64,000 nucleotides of DNA. Source: Hyphomicrobium sp. (GTDB lineage Bacteria; Pseudomonadota; Alphaproteobacteria; Rhizobiales; Hyphomicrobiaceae). Of the stretch, positions 1-8,467 are shown piece after piece (position 1 is the stretch's first letter; the number at the start of each line of letters is the position of its first letter). The stretch covers positions 1 through 64,000 of the forward strand of contig JAIEMV010000010.1 of the NCBI GenBank assembly GCA_019751875.1, read 5' to 3'. Under the pieces are notes generated by a model. That model made no database searches and was not told the DNA's origin. It saw only the letters and a list, made by a program, of their open reading frames with translations. The translations under genes and the position numbers were made by a program.

Positions 1-137
1 CTGAGCTATTCCGTACCGATAGGAAGATTCCCACGTGTTACTCACCCGTCTGCCACTCTCCTTGCGGAGCGTTCGACTTGCATGTGTTAGGCCTGCCGCC
101 AGCGTTCGTTCTGAGCCAGGATCAAACTCTCAAGTTG
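1..137 (-). rRNA. rrs: 16S ribosomal RNA, 5' end (partial)
   Basis: Read on the minus strand, positions 137 to 1 begin with the universal 16S 5' sequence (AGAGTTTGATCCTGGCTCAG at about 131-112), followed by the GAACGCTGGCGGCAGGCCTAA stretch and the GTGGCAGACGGGTGAGTAACACGTGGGAATC region of alphaproteobacteria. Only about the first 137 bases are in the window; the gene runs off the left edge. The V1 region is short, as in Hyphomicrobiales. The mature 5' end is inferred by homology, so it may be off by a few bases. Confidence 0.97.
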
Positions 138-345
138 AAAGTCTGATTTCTGGATCGGCTTGGAGGTATCTCCAAGGATATTACTGCGTTACGGGCACCT
201 TCACACAACACACATCCGTTGCCGGACATGCATTATGGTGATGGCTGAAACGCAGATATCGCCAGAGTATCTGTCGATCTCAAACCTGTGAGGGTCCGAG
301 ATCTCGCCAGGACTCCGCCGCCTGCGTTTCTCTTTCTTCCGTTTT

Positions 346-361
346 CAATTTTCAAAGAGCA
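346..361 (-). promoter_or_regulatory. boxA-like antitermination element in rrn leader
   Basis: On the minus strand this reads TGCTCTTTGAAAATTG, the usual boxA-like element of alphaproteobacterial rRNA leaders, about 210 bases upstream of the 16S 5' end and downstream of the candidate rrn promoter. It would recruit the Nus antitermination complex. The stretch between it and the 16S gene (138-345) is pre-rRNA leader with no coding signal. Confidence 0.7.
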
Positions 362-512
362 AACCAGCGACAGCTACTCGAGCCAATCTTGGTAGATTGG
401 CTTTCGAGACAACAGGGCTCCCTCCGGGTAGTCCCGGCAGAGAACCGAGGTTTCGAGAAGAGCAATGCCCATCGCGGGCCGGCGAAGCACCGTAGCGCCC
501 CGACAAGGATCG

Positions 513-541
513 AATAAATACAAACCCCGGCCCGGTGTCAA
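513..541 (-). promoter_or_regulatory. rrn operon promoter (sigma70-type)
   Basis: On the minus strand a perfect TTGACA (complement of 536-541) is followed 17 bases later by TTTATT (complement of 513-518; an alternative TATTTA lies at 15 bases). It points toward the 16S gene and sits upstream of the boxA-like element, where an rRNA promoter is expected. The spacer is GC-rich, as in many rrn promoters. Confidence 0.65.
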
Positions 542-601
542 CAACCGATTTTAGATTTTCTTTCGAATTTCGTCGGCTGCGGCGCAACATTCTGATTTAG
601 T

Positions 602-623
602 TGGATAAATATAGTTATCCACA
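602..623 (+). promoter_or_regulatory. DnaA box in an inverted repeat upstream of rrn
   Basis: Positions 615-623 read TTATCCACA, the exact consensus DnaA box. The preceding bases 602-608 (TGGATAA) are the inverse of 615-621, giving a perfect 7-base inverted repeat with a 6-base spacer, so a second weaker box (TTATCCAAC) lies on the opposite strand. The site is about 60 bases upstream of the rrn promoter and about 90-120 bases upstream of the M23 peptidase gene. One near-consensus pair does not make an origin; regulation of rrn or the peptidase gene by DnaA is possible. Confidence 0.45.
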
Positions 624-710
624 TGGCCTGTTCAAGCCCCGGGGGCAGTTATTTCTGCAGGTCGCTGCTCACCCGGAAGCGACACGGGAGCGCTAACGCC
701 GCGTTCTGGG

Positions 711-3011
711 TTGGCCTCAGAGCCCCCAGAACGCCCGTCGATGGTGGTTGTTCCAACATGGGCACTTCACCTCGGAGCTGTCACCAGGATTGCAAGCGAT
801 GTCGATCACGCCACAAAAGAGCCCGACAAATCGGTCGATCTCATTGACCGCAGACCCGCAAACAACGGACAGTCTGCGCACGTTCAAGCTGCGCGAAAGC
901 GCGAGCTTGGCGTAGAGCGGTCTGGATCTGCCTTCGGTGAGCAGGTCGTGACCGACATTCGGGGGATTGCAGGGGACTCGCCGCCTTTGGCTCAGCACCT
1001 CAGACATCGGCCGCGCCTGCGGCCGGGCCATCGCCCGGTGCGCGCCCGTTCGGCTGATCAACCGCGGGGGCTACCTCATCTCTATCGCGGATCGCGCGGA
1101 CGCGGGGCCGGAGCCGACGTCTATGCGGCGGACCATGCCGATAGCCGGCATAGTGGCCGTTTTCGCTGGCTGTTGAGTACATGTATTGCCGCCGCCGTTG
1201 GCGCGGTCGCCATTATCGTCGTGATCTACGGTTCAACTGATCCGCGTGATCCGGCAGGGGGACGCATGCCGACGCTCGACCGACTGCGCATGGATGCAGC
1301 CGTCATGCCGATGCCGGCGCCGCACCGCCCCAATGACGGCCTCAACTGGGCCATTGCCAAGACAGACCGGCTGCAGGCTACGACGGGCGCCACATCTACG
1401 CGGTACATCATCCACGAGACGCTGAAACAACGTCGAAACGGTCGCGAGTACATTTACGCCAAGCCGTATGTGCGCATTGTTTCGCACCTAGCACCCGTAC
1501 CCAGCAACTACTCGGATGTCATTCCGCCGTTCAATCCGCTGAAGCTCTACGCCGACAACAAACCGGTTTCTAGCAATCGCGAAAGCGCAAGCGCTACGCA
1601 GAGCAGCGATGTCTCGGTGCGGGTCGTGGAATTGCTCGGCGGATTTCTCCCAGGCGAAGACGGACAGGAACTCGACGGGCGCGAAGTTGACGACCTCGTG
1701 CAGCAGGCGAGCCTTGATGCGTCGGCGGAAGAGGATCCGGGCGAAGCCCCGCTCGTGGAGGCCGGCGCGTTGCCCGATGCCGCTGCCGCACCGGCCACCA
1801 CGCCGCCCAACACCACCGATCTTGCAAAGACGGTCGTTGAAGCCGACGAGCCAGAGGCTGAACTCGAAGATCAGCAAACGCGCGTCGTGAAGGTTCGTGC
1901 GCGAGACACGCTGGCCAAGATCCTCGCCTCGACCGGTGCTGAAACCTGGGTGGTGAAAGAAATCCTGGCATCCGCCGAAACCATCTTCAAGGACGAGAAT
2001 CTAAAGGCTGGACAGGAAGTGCATATCACGCTCGTGCCGTCGCTCGACGACGCGGGCAAGATGGAACCGACCCGCCTGTCGGTGTTCGGCGACGGTCACG
2101 AACATTTGGTAACCGTCGCGCGCAGCCCGGGCGGCGAATTCATTTCAAGTGCGACCCCACCGGCGCAGGACATTGTCGCCTCGCGGCTTGCGAGCACCGA
2201 CTCAGGTCTCAGTTCGACGCTGTATGCGAGCCTTTATCACGCGAGCCTCGTTCAACAGGTGCCGAGCGACACGATCCAGCAAATTCTGCGTGTGCACGCG
2301 TCGGAAACCGATTTTCGGCGCCGCCTGCGCGCGGACGACAGCGCGGAATACTTCTTCGACCTGAAGCAGGAGAACGGCACCGACGGTCCGCCGGGTGAAC
2401 TTTTGTTTACTGCGATCACGAGCGGCGGCGAAACGAGCGGATATTTCCGCTTTCGGTCATCCGACGGCCAGGTTGACTACTATGACAAGGAGGGGAACAA
2501 CTCGCGGAAGTTCCTCATGCGCAAGCCGATCCGAGGCGACCTGCGGCTCACTTCGGGATTCGGCGTGCGCTACCATCCGCTTCTCGGCATTCGAAAGATG
2601 CACACGGGCGTGGATTGGGCGGCTCCGGTGGGCACGCCTATTCTTGCCGCTGGCGGCGGCACAATCGAAGAAGCGCGGCACAAGTCGTATAATGGCAATT
2701 ATGTCCGCATCCGGCACGCCAACGGCTATCAGACCGCCTACAGCCACATGACGCGCATCGCTCCCGGTGTGCAAGACGGCGTGAAAGTGCGGCAGGGGCA
2801 GATCATCGGCTATGTGGGATCGACGGGTCTGTCGTCGGGTCCGCACTTGCACTACGAGGTGCTGATCAACAGCCGCTTCGTCGATCCGCTCTCGATCCAG
2901 GTGCCGCGTGAGCGCAAACTGTCTGGCAAAGATCTGGCCGAATTTCAGCGCGAGAGGGCCCGCATCGAAGAACTCATGCGCCGTGCTCCCGTAATGACGG
3001 CGAGCCGTTGA
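711..3011 (+). CDS. M23 family metallopeptidase, membrane anchored
   Basis: This is a predicted periplasmic peptidoglycan endopeptidase. One membrane segment lies near residues 155-180 (WLLSTCIAAAVGAVAIIVVIY), followed by a long linker, a LysM/OapA-like middle region near residues 400-460, and a C-terminal M23 (LytM) domain. The zinc site is complete: HTGVD near residue 630 and HLHYE near residue 712, so it is probably catalytic rather than an EnvC/NlpD-type activator. The start is unsure: 711 is a TTG without a clear ribosome site, an ATG lies at 741, and residues before the membrane segment are low-complexity and Arg-rich. The gene diverges from the rRNA operon. Confidence 0.85.
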   Translation: MASEPPERPSMVVVPTWALHLGAVTRIASDVDHATKEPDKSVDLIDRRPANNGQSAHVQAARKRELGVERSGSAFGEQVVTDIRGIAGDSPPLAQHLRHRPRLRPGHRPVRARSADQPRGLPHLYRGSRGRGAGADVYAADHADSRHSGRFRWLLSTCIAAAVGAVAIIVVIYGSTDPRDPAGGRMPTLDRLRMDAAVMPMPAPHRPNDGLNWAIAKTDRLQATTGATSTRYIIHETLKQRRNGREYIYAKPYVRIVSHLAPVPSNYSDVIPPFNPLKLYADNKPVSSNRESASATQSSDVSVRVVELLGGFLPGEDGQELDGREVDDLVQQASLDASAEEDPGEAPLVEAGALPDAAAAPATTPPNTTDLAKTVVEADEPEAELEDQQTRVVKVRARDTLAKILASTGAETWVVKEILASAETIFKDENLKAGQEVHITLVPSLDDAGKMEPTRLSVFGDGHEHLVTVARSPGGEFISSATPPAQDIVASRLASTDSGLSSTLYASLYHASLVQQVPSDTIQQILRVHASETDFRRRLRADDSAEYFFDLKQENGTDGPPGELLFTAITSGGETSGYFRFRSSDGQVDYYDKEGNNSRKFLMRKPIRGDLRLTSGFGVRYHPLLGIRKMHTGVDWAAPVGTPILAAGGGTIEEARHKSYNGNYVRIRHANGYQTAYSHMTRIAPGVQDGVKVRQGQIIGYVGSTGLSSGPHLHYEVLINSRFVDPLSIQVPRERKLSGKDLAEFQRERARIEELMRRAPVMTASR

Positions 3012-3085
3012 GCCAGCGGCTTTGTGTTTTTCCCTTGCCCCTTAGGGCTGCGCTAACCGGGAACCGGCGGTTGTTCCGGCCCCCC

Positions 3086-3134
3086 TTGAACTTTGTTCAA
3101 AGTAGTGTATGTTGCCCTCTTGAACATGGTTCAA
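3086..3134 (+). promoter_or_regulatory. Twin TTGAAC-N3-GTTCAA operators with promoter
   Basis: Two 15-base palindromes share the pattern TTGAAC-N3-GTTCAA: 3086-3100 (centre TTT) and 3120-3134 (centre ATG), with centres 34 bases apart. A promoter can be read across them: -35 TTGAAC at 3086-3091 and -10 TATGTT at 3108-3113 (16-base spacer). The first palindrome covers the -35 and the second falls just past the expected start of transcription, the classic layout for repression by a dimeric regulator. The likely target is the lipid acyltransferase fusion gene at 3411. The cognate regulator is not in the window. Confidence 0.6.
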
Positions 3135-3150
3135 GTTTAGGGAGATTGCC

Positions 3151-3267
3151 GTGTCGGTTTCGGTTCAGCGTTTTCTACTCGGCCCAGCCGCTGACGTGGC
3201 TAGGTCTGGCGGGTCCCTTCTGGATAAGCCCGGACGGGTACCCGTTGTACCCTCTATAGCGCAATAA
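3151..3267 (+). CDS. Possible 38-residue leader peptide
   Basis: A short ORF starts with GTG at 3151, eight bases after a good ribosome site (GGGAG at 3140-3144), and ends with TAA at 3265-3267. It lies between the twin palindromes and the acyltransferase fusion gene, within the roughly 290-base leader expected for that transcript. The product (MSVSVQRFLLGP... ending in VPSIAQ) has no recognisable domain and no run of a single amino acid typical of attenuators. Whether it is translated cannot be told from sequence. The rest of 3012-3410 has no other supported gene. Confidence 0.25.
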   Translation: MSVSVQRFLLGPAADVARSGGSLLDKPGRVPVVPSIAQ

Positions 3268-3410
3268 ACGTCCATCTGTTCAATACACAAGCGGACTTTG
3301 TTGAGCCGTTCTTTAACCATGTTGAAGGCGATACTCGCTGCCGAATTGCGGCCTGACCCCGCCTCGCGACCCCGCCGAACCCATCCCAGGATCAGACCTC
3401 CAGGACACCC

Positions 3411-6400
3411 ATGTTCCCCGAACTTCTCAAAACCCGCCGCTTCGCCAGTTTGTTCTGGTGTCAGTTTCTTTCGGCGCTCAACGACAACTTAGTGAAGAAT
3501 GCGCTCGTCATCCTGATCTTGTTCAAGATCGGGGAAGCGGAGGGCGCGTCTCTGGTGGCGCTCGCCGGCGCAGTGCTCGTGGCGCCGTTTTTCTTTCTGT
3601 CGGGTCTCGGCGGTGAATGGGCGGACAAATACGACAAGGCCGAGTTGGCGGAATGGTTGAAGCGCTTCGAAATTCCCATTGCGATCGTAGCGGCGGCGGG
3701 CTTCTGGTTCAACTCGGTGCCGGTGCTGTTCGCGGCTCTTGCGGGCTTCGGCGTGATGGCGGCCTTATTCGGTCCGATCAAGTACGGCATCCTGCCGAAT
3801 ATTCTCGACAAGAAGGAAATCTCGGCAGGTAACGCGCTGGTCGAAAGCGCGACGTTCGCTGCGATCCTGATCGGCACGATTGCGGGCGGCCTGATGGTGC
3901 ATCCGGAAGGCACGGCGTGGGAATTGCCGGCAGCTGTTGTGGCTCTGGCGGTGCTGTGCTGGGTGGCGGCGCGCTTCATCCCCAAGACAGGGGCTGCAGC
4001 GCCGAACTTAGTCGTGTCCAAGAACCCTCTGACATCGACCATCGCTCTCATCAATGCGTTGCGCGAAGACAATCGCCTGTGGACGGGCGGTCTCATCACA
4101 AGCTGGTTCTGGCTCGTTGGCGCGGTGGCTCTTTCGCTGCTGCCAGTCATGTTGAAGGACGGCATGAATGGCACGCAGGGCGTAATTACGCTCGGGCTCC
4201 TCGTGTTCACGGTCGGGATCGCGGTTGGATCGATGCTTGCCGCCAAGGCGAGCAAGATGCGGCCGAACATGGCGCTGGTGCCAATCGGTGCATTCCTGAT
4301 GGCCATGGCATGCCTCGAACTGGCGTGGACAGCGTCCGGATTGGTGCGTTCGGCGGAACCTCTTCAAGTTGAGGCTTTTCTCGCAAGCCTTACGGGTTTG
4401 CGCCTAGCCACTGGACTTTTCGTGCTGTCGCTGGCCGGCGGTCTCTTCATCGTGCCGTCGTTCGCGGCCGTGCAGTTGTGGGCGCGAGATGATCACAAGG
4501 CGCGTGTCGTTGCCGCGTGCAATGTGCTCTCGGCTGCATTCATGGTCGGTGCGAGCCTCCTTCTGGCAGCCTTGCAATGGTTGAGCTTCAGCACCGCAAG
4601 CCTGTTCCTAATGCTCGGCGTCGCGAATTTCGTGGTGCTCGGTCTCGTGCTTAAGGCGTGGGGCAAGCACGGGCTGAAGGACCTCGCCATGTTCCTGTTC
4701 AAGACGTTCCTGCGTCTTGAAATCAAGGGTACCGAGAACCTACCGGCTGCCGGCACGCGCGCGATCATTGCGCCGAACCATGTGAGCTTTCTGGACGCGG
4801 CACTAATGCATTCGATCATGCCGGACTTCGCGTCGTACGCGATCGACACGAGCATTGCCGAACGCTGGTGGGTGAAGCCGTTCCTCCAGCTTGCGAAGGT
4901 TCATCCCATCGATCCGACGAAGCCGCTCTCGACGCGCCACCTCATCAATGATGTCAAGGCGGGCGACACGCTCGTGATCTTTCCTGAAGGACGGCTGACG
5001 ACAACGGGCGGTCTGATGAAGGTGTATGACGGTACCGCTATGATCGCTGACAAGGCCGATGCGATCGTTGTGCCGGTGCGCATCGACGGGCTTGAGCGGT
5101 CGCACTTCGGCTATCTCAACCGGTATCAGACAAAGAAGGTGTGGTTTCCTAAGACGACGGTGACGATCCTGCCGCCGGTGAAGCTGCCCGTGGATCAGTC
5201 GCTGCGGGGCAAGACGCGGCGTCAGGCAGCGGGTGCGGCACTGCAGGACATCATGGTCAACACGGCGGTGCTGACGGCGAACCTCGATCAGACTCTGTTC
5301 TCGGCGCTGGTCGAAGCGAAAGTCACACGCGATACGGGCAAGCCCGCGATTGAAGACGCGCTCGGAACCAAACTCTCGTACAAGAAGCTGATCCTGGGCG
5401 CCCAGGTGCTGGGTGCAAAAATAGCGCCGCTGGCGCCGGAGGGTGCGGCTGTCGGCGTGCTGTTGCCGAATGCGGCCGGCGTGGCGGTGACGTTCTTTGC
5501 GCTGCAATCGATCGGACGTGTGGCGGCGATGCTCAACTTTTCGGCCGGCGCGCAAAACATGATTTATGCGTGCCAAGCGGCAAAGGTAGGGGTGGTTCTG
5601 ACGTCGCGCGCGTTTGTCGAGAAGGCGAAGCTCGGTGAGGCAGTCGATAAGCTCTCGGCGGTAGTGAAGATCGTTTATCTGGAAGACGTGAAAGCGACGA
5701 TCGGGTTGAAGGACAAGGTGGCGGGGCTGTTACGGGGCTCCAAGCCGCAATCGCAGCGCAAGCCGGATGATCCAGCGGCGATCCTGTTCACGTCAGGCTC
5801 GGAGGGAACGCCGAAGGGCGTGGTTCTCAGCCACAAGAACATGCTGGCGAACGCGTTCCAGTGCCTGCATCGCATCGCGGTGAACGGTCAGGACAAGGTG
5901 TTCAACGTGATGCCGGTGTTCCATTCGTTCGGCCTCACGGGTGGCCTCGTGATGCCGCTGGTCGGGGGCGTGCCGGTGTATCTCTACCCGTCGCCTCTGC
6001 ATTACCGTATCGTGCCGGAACTCGTTTACGGGTCGAACTCGACGATCATGTTCGGCACGGATACGTTCCTGACCGGGTACGCTCGCTCGGCGCATCCTTA
6101 CGACTTCCATCGCGTCCGGCTGATCGTATCGGGTGCGGAGGCGGTGAAGGATCGCACGCGGCAGACGTATATGGAGAAATTCGGCGTTCGTATTCTCGAA
6201 GGTTACGGCGTGACCGAGACGGCGCCGGTGCTGGCGATCAACACGCCGCTTTCAAACAAGTCCGGCACTGTCGGGCGGCTCGCCCCCCTGATGGAAGCGC
6301 GTCTGGAACCTGTGCCTGGAATCGAGGACGGCGGGCGGCTTTACGTGCGCGGCCCCAACGTGATGCTCGGTTACATGCGGACGGAAAATCCGGGCGTGCT

Positions 6401-6869
6401 GGAGCCGCCGCACGACGGCTGGCATGATACCGGCGATATCGTCGCGATCGATGCGCAGGGCTTCATCACGATCAAGGGCCGGGCGAAGCGGTTTGCGAAA
6501 ATCGCCGGCGAGATGGTGTCGTTGTCGGCGGTGGAGGCCTTGGCGGCGGAGCTGTGGCCGAGCCTGGTGACAATCGTGGTGTCGGTGCCGGATGCGCGCA
6601 AAGGCGAGAGGCTCGTGCTTCTGACAACGGACAAGACGCTGACGCGGGAGCCGTTCCAGAAGCAAGTGAAGGCGAAGGGACTATCGGAGCTGAACGTGCC
6701 GGCCGAAATCCTGGTGGTGGACAGCATTCCGCTGCTCGGATCAGGCAAGCCGGATTACGTGACGGCGACAAAGCTCGTGAAGGAGAAACTCGCGTCGCGG
6801 CCGGCGAAGCCGATGGCGCTTGTGGAGGAGCCAATGGTGCCAGCAGGCGAGCCGAAGTCGGCGGCGTGA
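3411..6869 (+). CDS. MFS / PlsC acyltransferase / acyl-ACP synthetase fusion (LplT-Aas type)
   Basis: The three-part 1152-residue protein is predicted to remodel phospholipids. Residues 1 to about 420 form an MFS-type transporter like LplT (lysophospholipid flippase). Residues about 430-620 form a PlsC acyltransferase with the NHVSFLD catalytic box near residue 455 and FPEGRL further on. The remainder is an AMP-binding acyl-ACP synthetase with FTSGSEGTPKG near residue 792. Together these would flip lysophospholipid inward, activate a fatty acid on acyl carrier protein and re-acylate the lysolipid at the inner membrane. Escherichia coli has the same functions as separate lplT and aas genes. 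The ATG at 3411 begins the MFS segment directly. Expression is probably controlled by the twin palindromes upstream. Confidence 0.92.
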   Translation: MFPELLKTRRFASLFWCQFLSALNDNLVKNALVILILFKIGEAEGASLVALAGAVLVAPFFFLSGLGGEWADKYDKAELAEWLKRFEIPIAIVAAAGFWFNSVPVLFAALAGFGVMAALFGPIKYGILPNILDKKEISAGNALVESATFAAILIGTIAGGLMVHPEGTAWELPAAVVALAVLCWVAARFIPKTGAAAPNLVVSKNPLTSTIALINALREDNRLWTGGLITSWFWLVGAVALSLLPVMLKDGMNGTQGVITLGLLVFTVGIAVGSMLAAKASKMRPNMALVPIGAFLMAMACLELAWTASGLVRSAEPLQVEAFLASLTGLRLATGLFVLSLAGGLFIVPSFAAVQLWARDDHKARVVAACNVLSAAFMVGASLLLAALQWLSFSTASLFLMLGVANFVVLGLVLKAWGKHGLKDLAMFLFKTFLRLEIKGTENLPAAGTRAIIAPNHVSFLDAALMHSIMPDFASYAIDTSIAERWWVKPFLQLAKVHPIDPTKPLSTRHLINDVKAGDTLVIFPEGRLTTTGGLMKVYDGTAMIADKADAIVVPVRIDGLERSHFGYLNRYQTKKVWFPKTTVTILPPVKLPVDQSLRGKTRRQAAGAALQDIMVNTAVLTANLDQTLFSALVEAKVTRDTGKPAIEDALGTKLSYKKLILGAQVLGAKIAPLAPEGAAVGVLLPNAAGVAVTFFALQSIGRVAAMLNFSAGAQNMIYACQAAKVGVVLTSRAFVEKAKLGEAVDKLSAVVKIVYLEDVKATIGLKDKVAGLLRGSKPQSQRKPDDPAAILFTSGSEGTPKGVVLSHKNMLANAFQCLHRIAVNGQDKVFNVMPVFHSFGLTGGLVMPLVGGVPVYLYPSPLHYRIVPELVYGSNSTIMFGTDTFLTGYARSAHPYDFHRVRLIVSGAEAVKDRTRQTYMEKFGVRILEGYGVTETAPVLAINTPLSNKSGTVGRLAPLMEARLEPVPGIEDGGRLYVRGPNVMLGYMRTENPGVLEPPHDGWHDTGDIVAIDAQGFITIKGRAKRFAKIAGEMVSLSAVEALAAELWPSLVTIVVSVPDARKGERLVLLTTDKTLTREPFQKQVKAKGLSELNVPAEILVVDSIPLLGSGKPDYVTATKLVKEKLASRPAKPMALVEEPMVPAGEPKSAA

Positions 6870-7057
6870 TCGAAACCTCGCCGTGCCCATTTAACAGCAG
6901 TGCGCAGGGCGAGCGTTGGCGCAAAGTAGCCACAGTATTGTTTAGGTTTGGGCGGTCCTGACGAAATGATATTGTGCTGGCTTGTTTGCTTCGCCTATCT
7001 CAGGTTGTCGTCACCGGTGCCGTGGGGCAGCCCCGGCAAAATGCTTGGAGACTGCGC

Positions 7058-8032
7058 ATGTGGCGCTTAGGCGTCTTGGTGCCGGTGCTTGCCGCCGGGC
7101 TGATGATCGTTTCGGAAGCCGTGCTGGCGGACAATTGGTCCGACCGCGGCCCCGTGTTCGAGAGCGACCGGCGGCAACGCGAAGAGCAGGAAGCGGCTGA
7201 ACGCGCCGCAAACCGCAAGACCTATGAGCCTGTCGTCTACCCGAAATACATGGAGGGGGGTGAGCGGCCGGATATCAAGCCTGCCGCGCCGCCAATCGTG
7301 TACCTCGATCGCGCGGAGGAGCCCGGCTCGATCATCATCGATACGCAGGCGCGGACGCTCTATTTCGCGCTCCCGGGCAAAAAGGCCTACGCGTATCCCA
7401 TTTCCGTCGGCCGGGAGGGCTTCACCTGGACCGGCACGGAACGGATCAGCCGCATCGCCGCGTGGCCGTCGTGGACGCCGCCGCCCGAGATGCGCGAGCG
7501 CGTACCCGGGCTACCGGTGACCGTTTCGGGCGGGATGTTAAATCCCCAGGGTGCGCGGGCCCTTTATCTCGGCAGTACCGTCTATCGCATACATGGCACA
7601 AACAACGATCGCTCGGTGGGACGCGCCAACTCGTCGGGGTGCTTTCGCTTGACGAACGAGCATGTCGTGCATTTGGCCTCGATCGCCAAGGTCGGTGCGA
7701 AGGTGCAAGTCATGCAGTCCTACGCCGGCGGCGTGAGCCCGAACGCACCGCTGTCGTCGATCTTCGGGTTCTTGAGCCCGGAGCCTGCCGCGAAACCGGC
7801 AAAGCCTGTGAAGAAGAAGCCGGTGGCCCAGAAGAAGAAGCCTGCGGCACCGGCGGCTGCGACTGTTCAGGTCGGCCAGCCCGCAGCGGCGCCGGGGGCC
7901 GCTGCACCAAGCGCTCAAACGCCGGCAAGCGCCGCGGCCGAAGCCGTAGCCGCTGCGCAGGAAGCCAGAACCGCCGCGGCCGAAGCCGCCGCCGCTGCAC
8001 GGGCCGCGGCAAAGACAGTCGCGGCCGAGTAA
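7058..8032 (+). CDS. L,D-transpeptidase (YkuD), Ala-rich C-terminus
   Basis: Predicted periplasmic L,D-transpeptidase that forms 3-3 peptidoglycan crosslinks or attaches proteins to the wall. The start at 7058 is preferred because GGAG lies 7 bases upstream and the product then begins with a clear signal peptide (MWRLGVLVPVLAAGLMIV...LA). The YkuD domain has the active-site pattern HGTNND near residue 178 and SSGCFR with the nucleophile Cys near 195. After about residue 245 the protein is a Lys/Pro- then Ala-rich tail, probably a flexible or wall-associated segment. The ORF can be extended to GTG 6974, but that would bury the signal peptide. It is a paralog of the transpeptidase at 20.3 kb. 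Confidence 0.9.
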   Translation: MWRLGVLVPVLAAGLMIVSEAVLADNWSDRGPVFESDRRQREEQEAAERAANRKTYEPVVYPKYMEGGERPDIKPAAPPIVYLDRAEEPGSIIIDTQARTLYFALPGKKAYAYPISVGREGFTWTGTERISRIAAWPSWTPPPEMRERVPGLPVTVSGGMLNPQGARALYLGSTVYRIHGTNNDRSVGRANSSGCFRLTNEHVVHLASIAKVGAKVQVMQSYAGGVSPNAPLSSIFGFLSPEPAAKPAKPVKKKPVAQKKKPAAPAAATVQVGQPAAAPGAAAPSAQTPASAAAEAVAAAQEARTAAAEAAAAARAAAKTVAAE

Positions 8033-8125
8033 CGGCTCTCAAACTTCGCGTTGCATCGCTAATCGTGAGCGAGGGAACTCGCCTACGCGCGCCTCGTTAG
8101 CTCCGTCCATACGGAGGAGCGCGCG

Positions 8126-8338
8126 ATGGCGAAGAACTTGAAGTCCGGCGACCGGGTGAAGTGGAACACGAGCCAGGGTGAGACGACGGGCAAGGTCGTC
8201 AAGAAGCAGACGTCCCGGACGAAGATCAAAGGTCACACGGTGGCGGCGAGCAAGGAGAAGCCGCAGTACATCGTGGAGAGCGAGAAGTCGGGCAAGCGCG
8301 CCGCGCACAAGGCCGGGGAGTTGCGGAAGGGGAAGTGA
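8126..8338 (+). CDS. DUF2945 (hypervirulence-associated TUDOR-like) protein
   Basis: A 70-residue basic protein matching the short DUF2945 family: KSGDRVKWNTSQGETTGKVVKK near the start and KEKPQYIVESEKSGK...AAHKAGEL toward the end. The family adopts a small SH3/TUDOR-like beta barrel; its cellular role is unknown. The start is well supported by GGAGG at 8112-8116 before ATG 8126. It is a stand-alone gene with convergent clpB downstream, separated by a GC-rich palindrome. Confidence 0.85.
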   Translation: MAKNLKSGDRVKWNTSQGETTGKVVKKQTSRTKIKGHTVAASKEKPQYIVESEKSGKRAAHKAGELRKGK

Positions 8339-8397
8339 GGGCGCCGCTTTGCAGACGTAACATCAAACAGCGCATGAACTCACGGGCTGCGCGATGG

Positions 8398-8420
8398 ATC
8401 CCGGGGACAAGCCCCGGGAT
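8398..8420. repeat. REP-like palindrome common in alphaproteobacteria
   Basis: A perfect 9-base inverted repeat (ATCCCGGGG and CCCCGGGAT) with a 5-base loop, embedded in the motif GATGGATCCCGGGG...GGATGACA. Variants of this intergenic palindrome occur in many copies in Hyphomicrobiales genomes. Here it lies between the convergent DUF2945 gene and clpB and could end transcription from either side, although there is no T-run. I saw one copy in this window. Confidence 0.6.
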
Positions 8421-8467
8421 GACATCGGTGGGCGGCGCGAAAGTAGCCGGCGTTACATCGATGCAGT

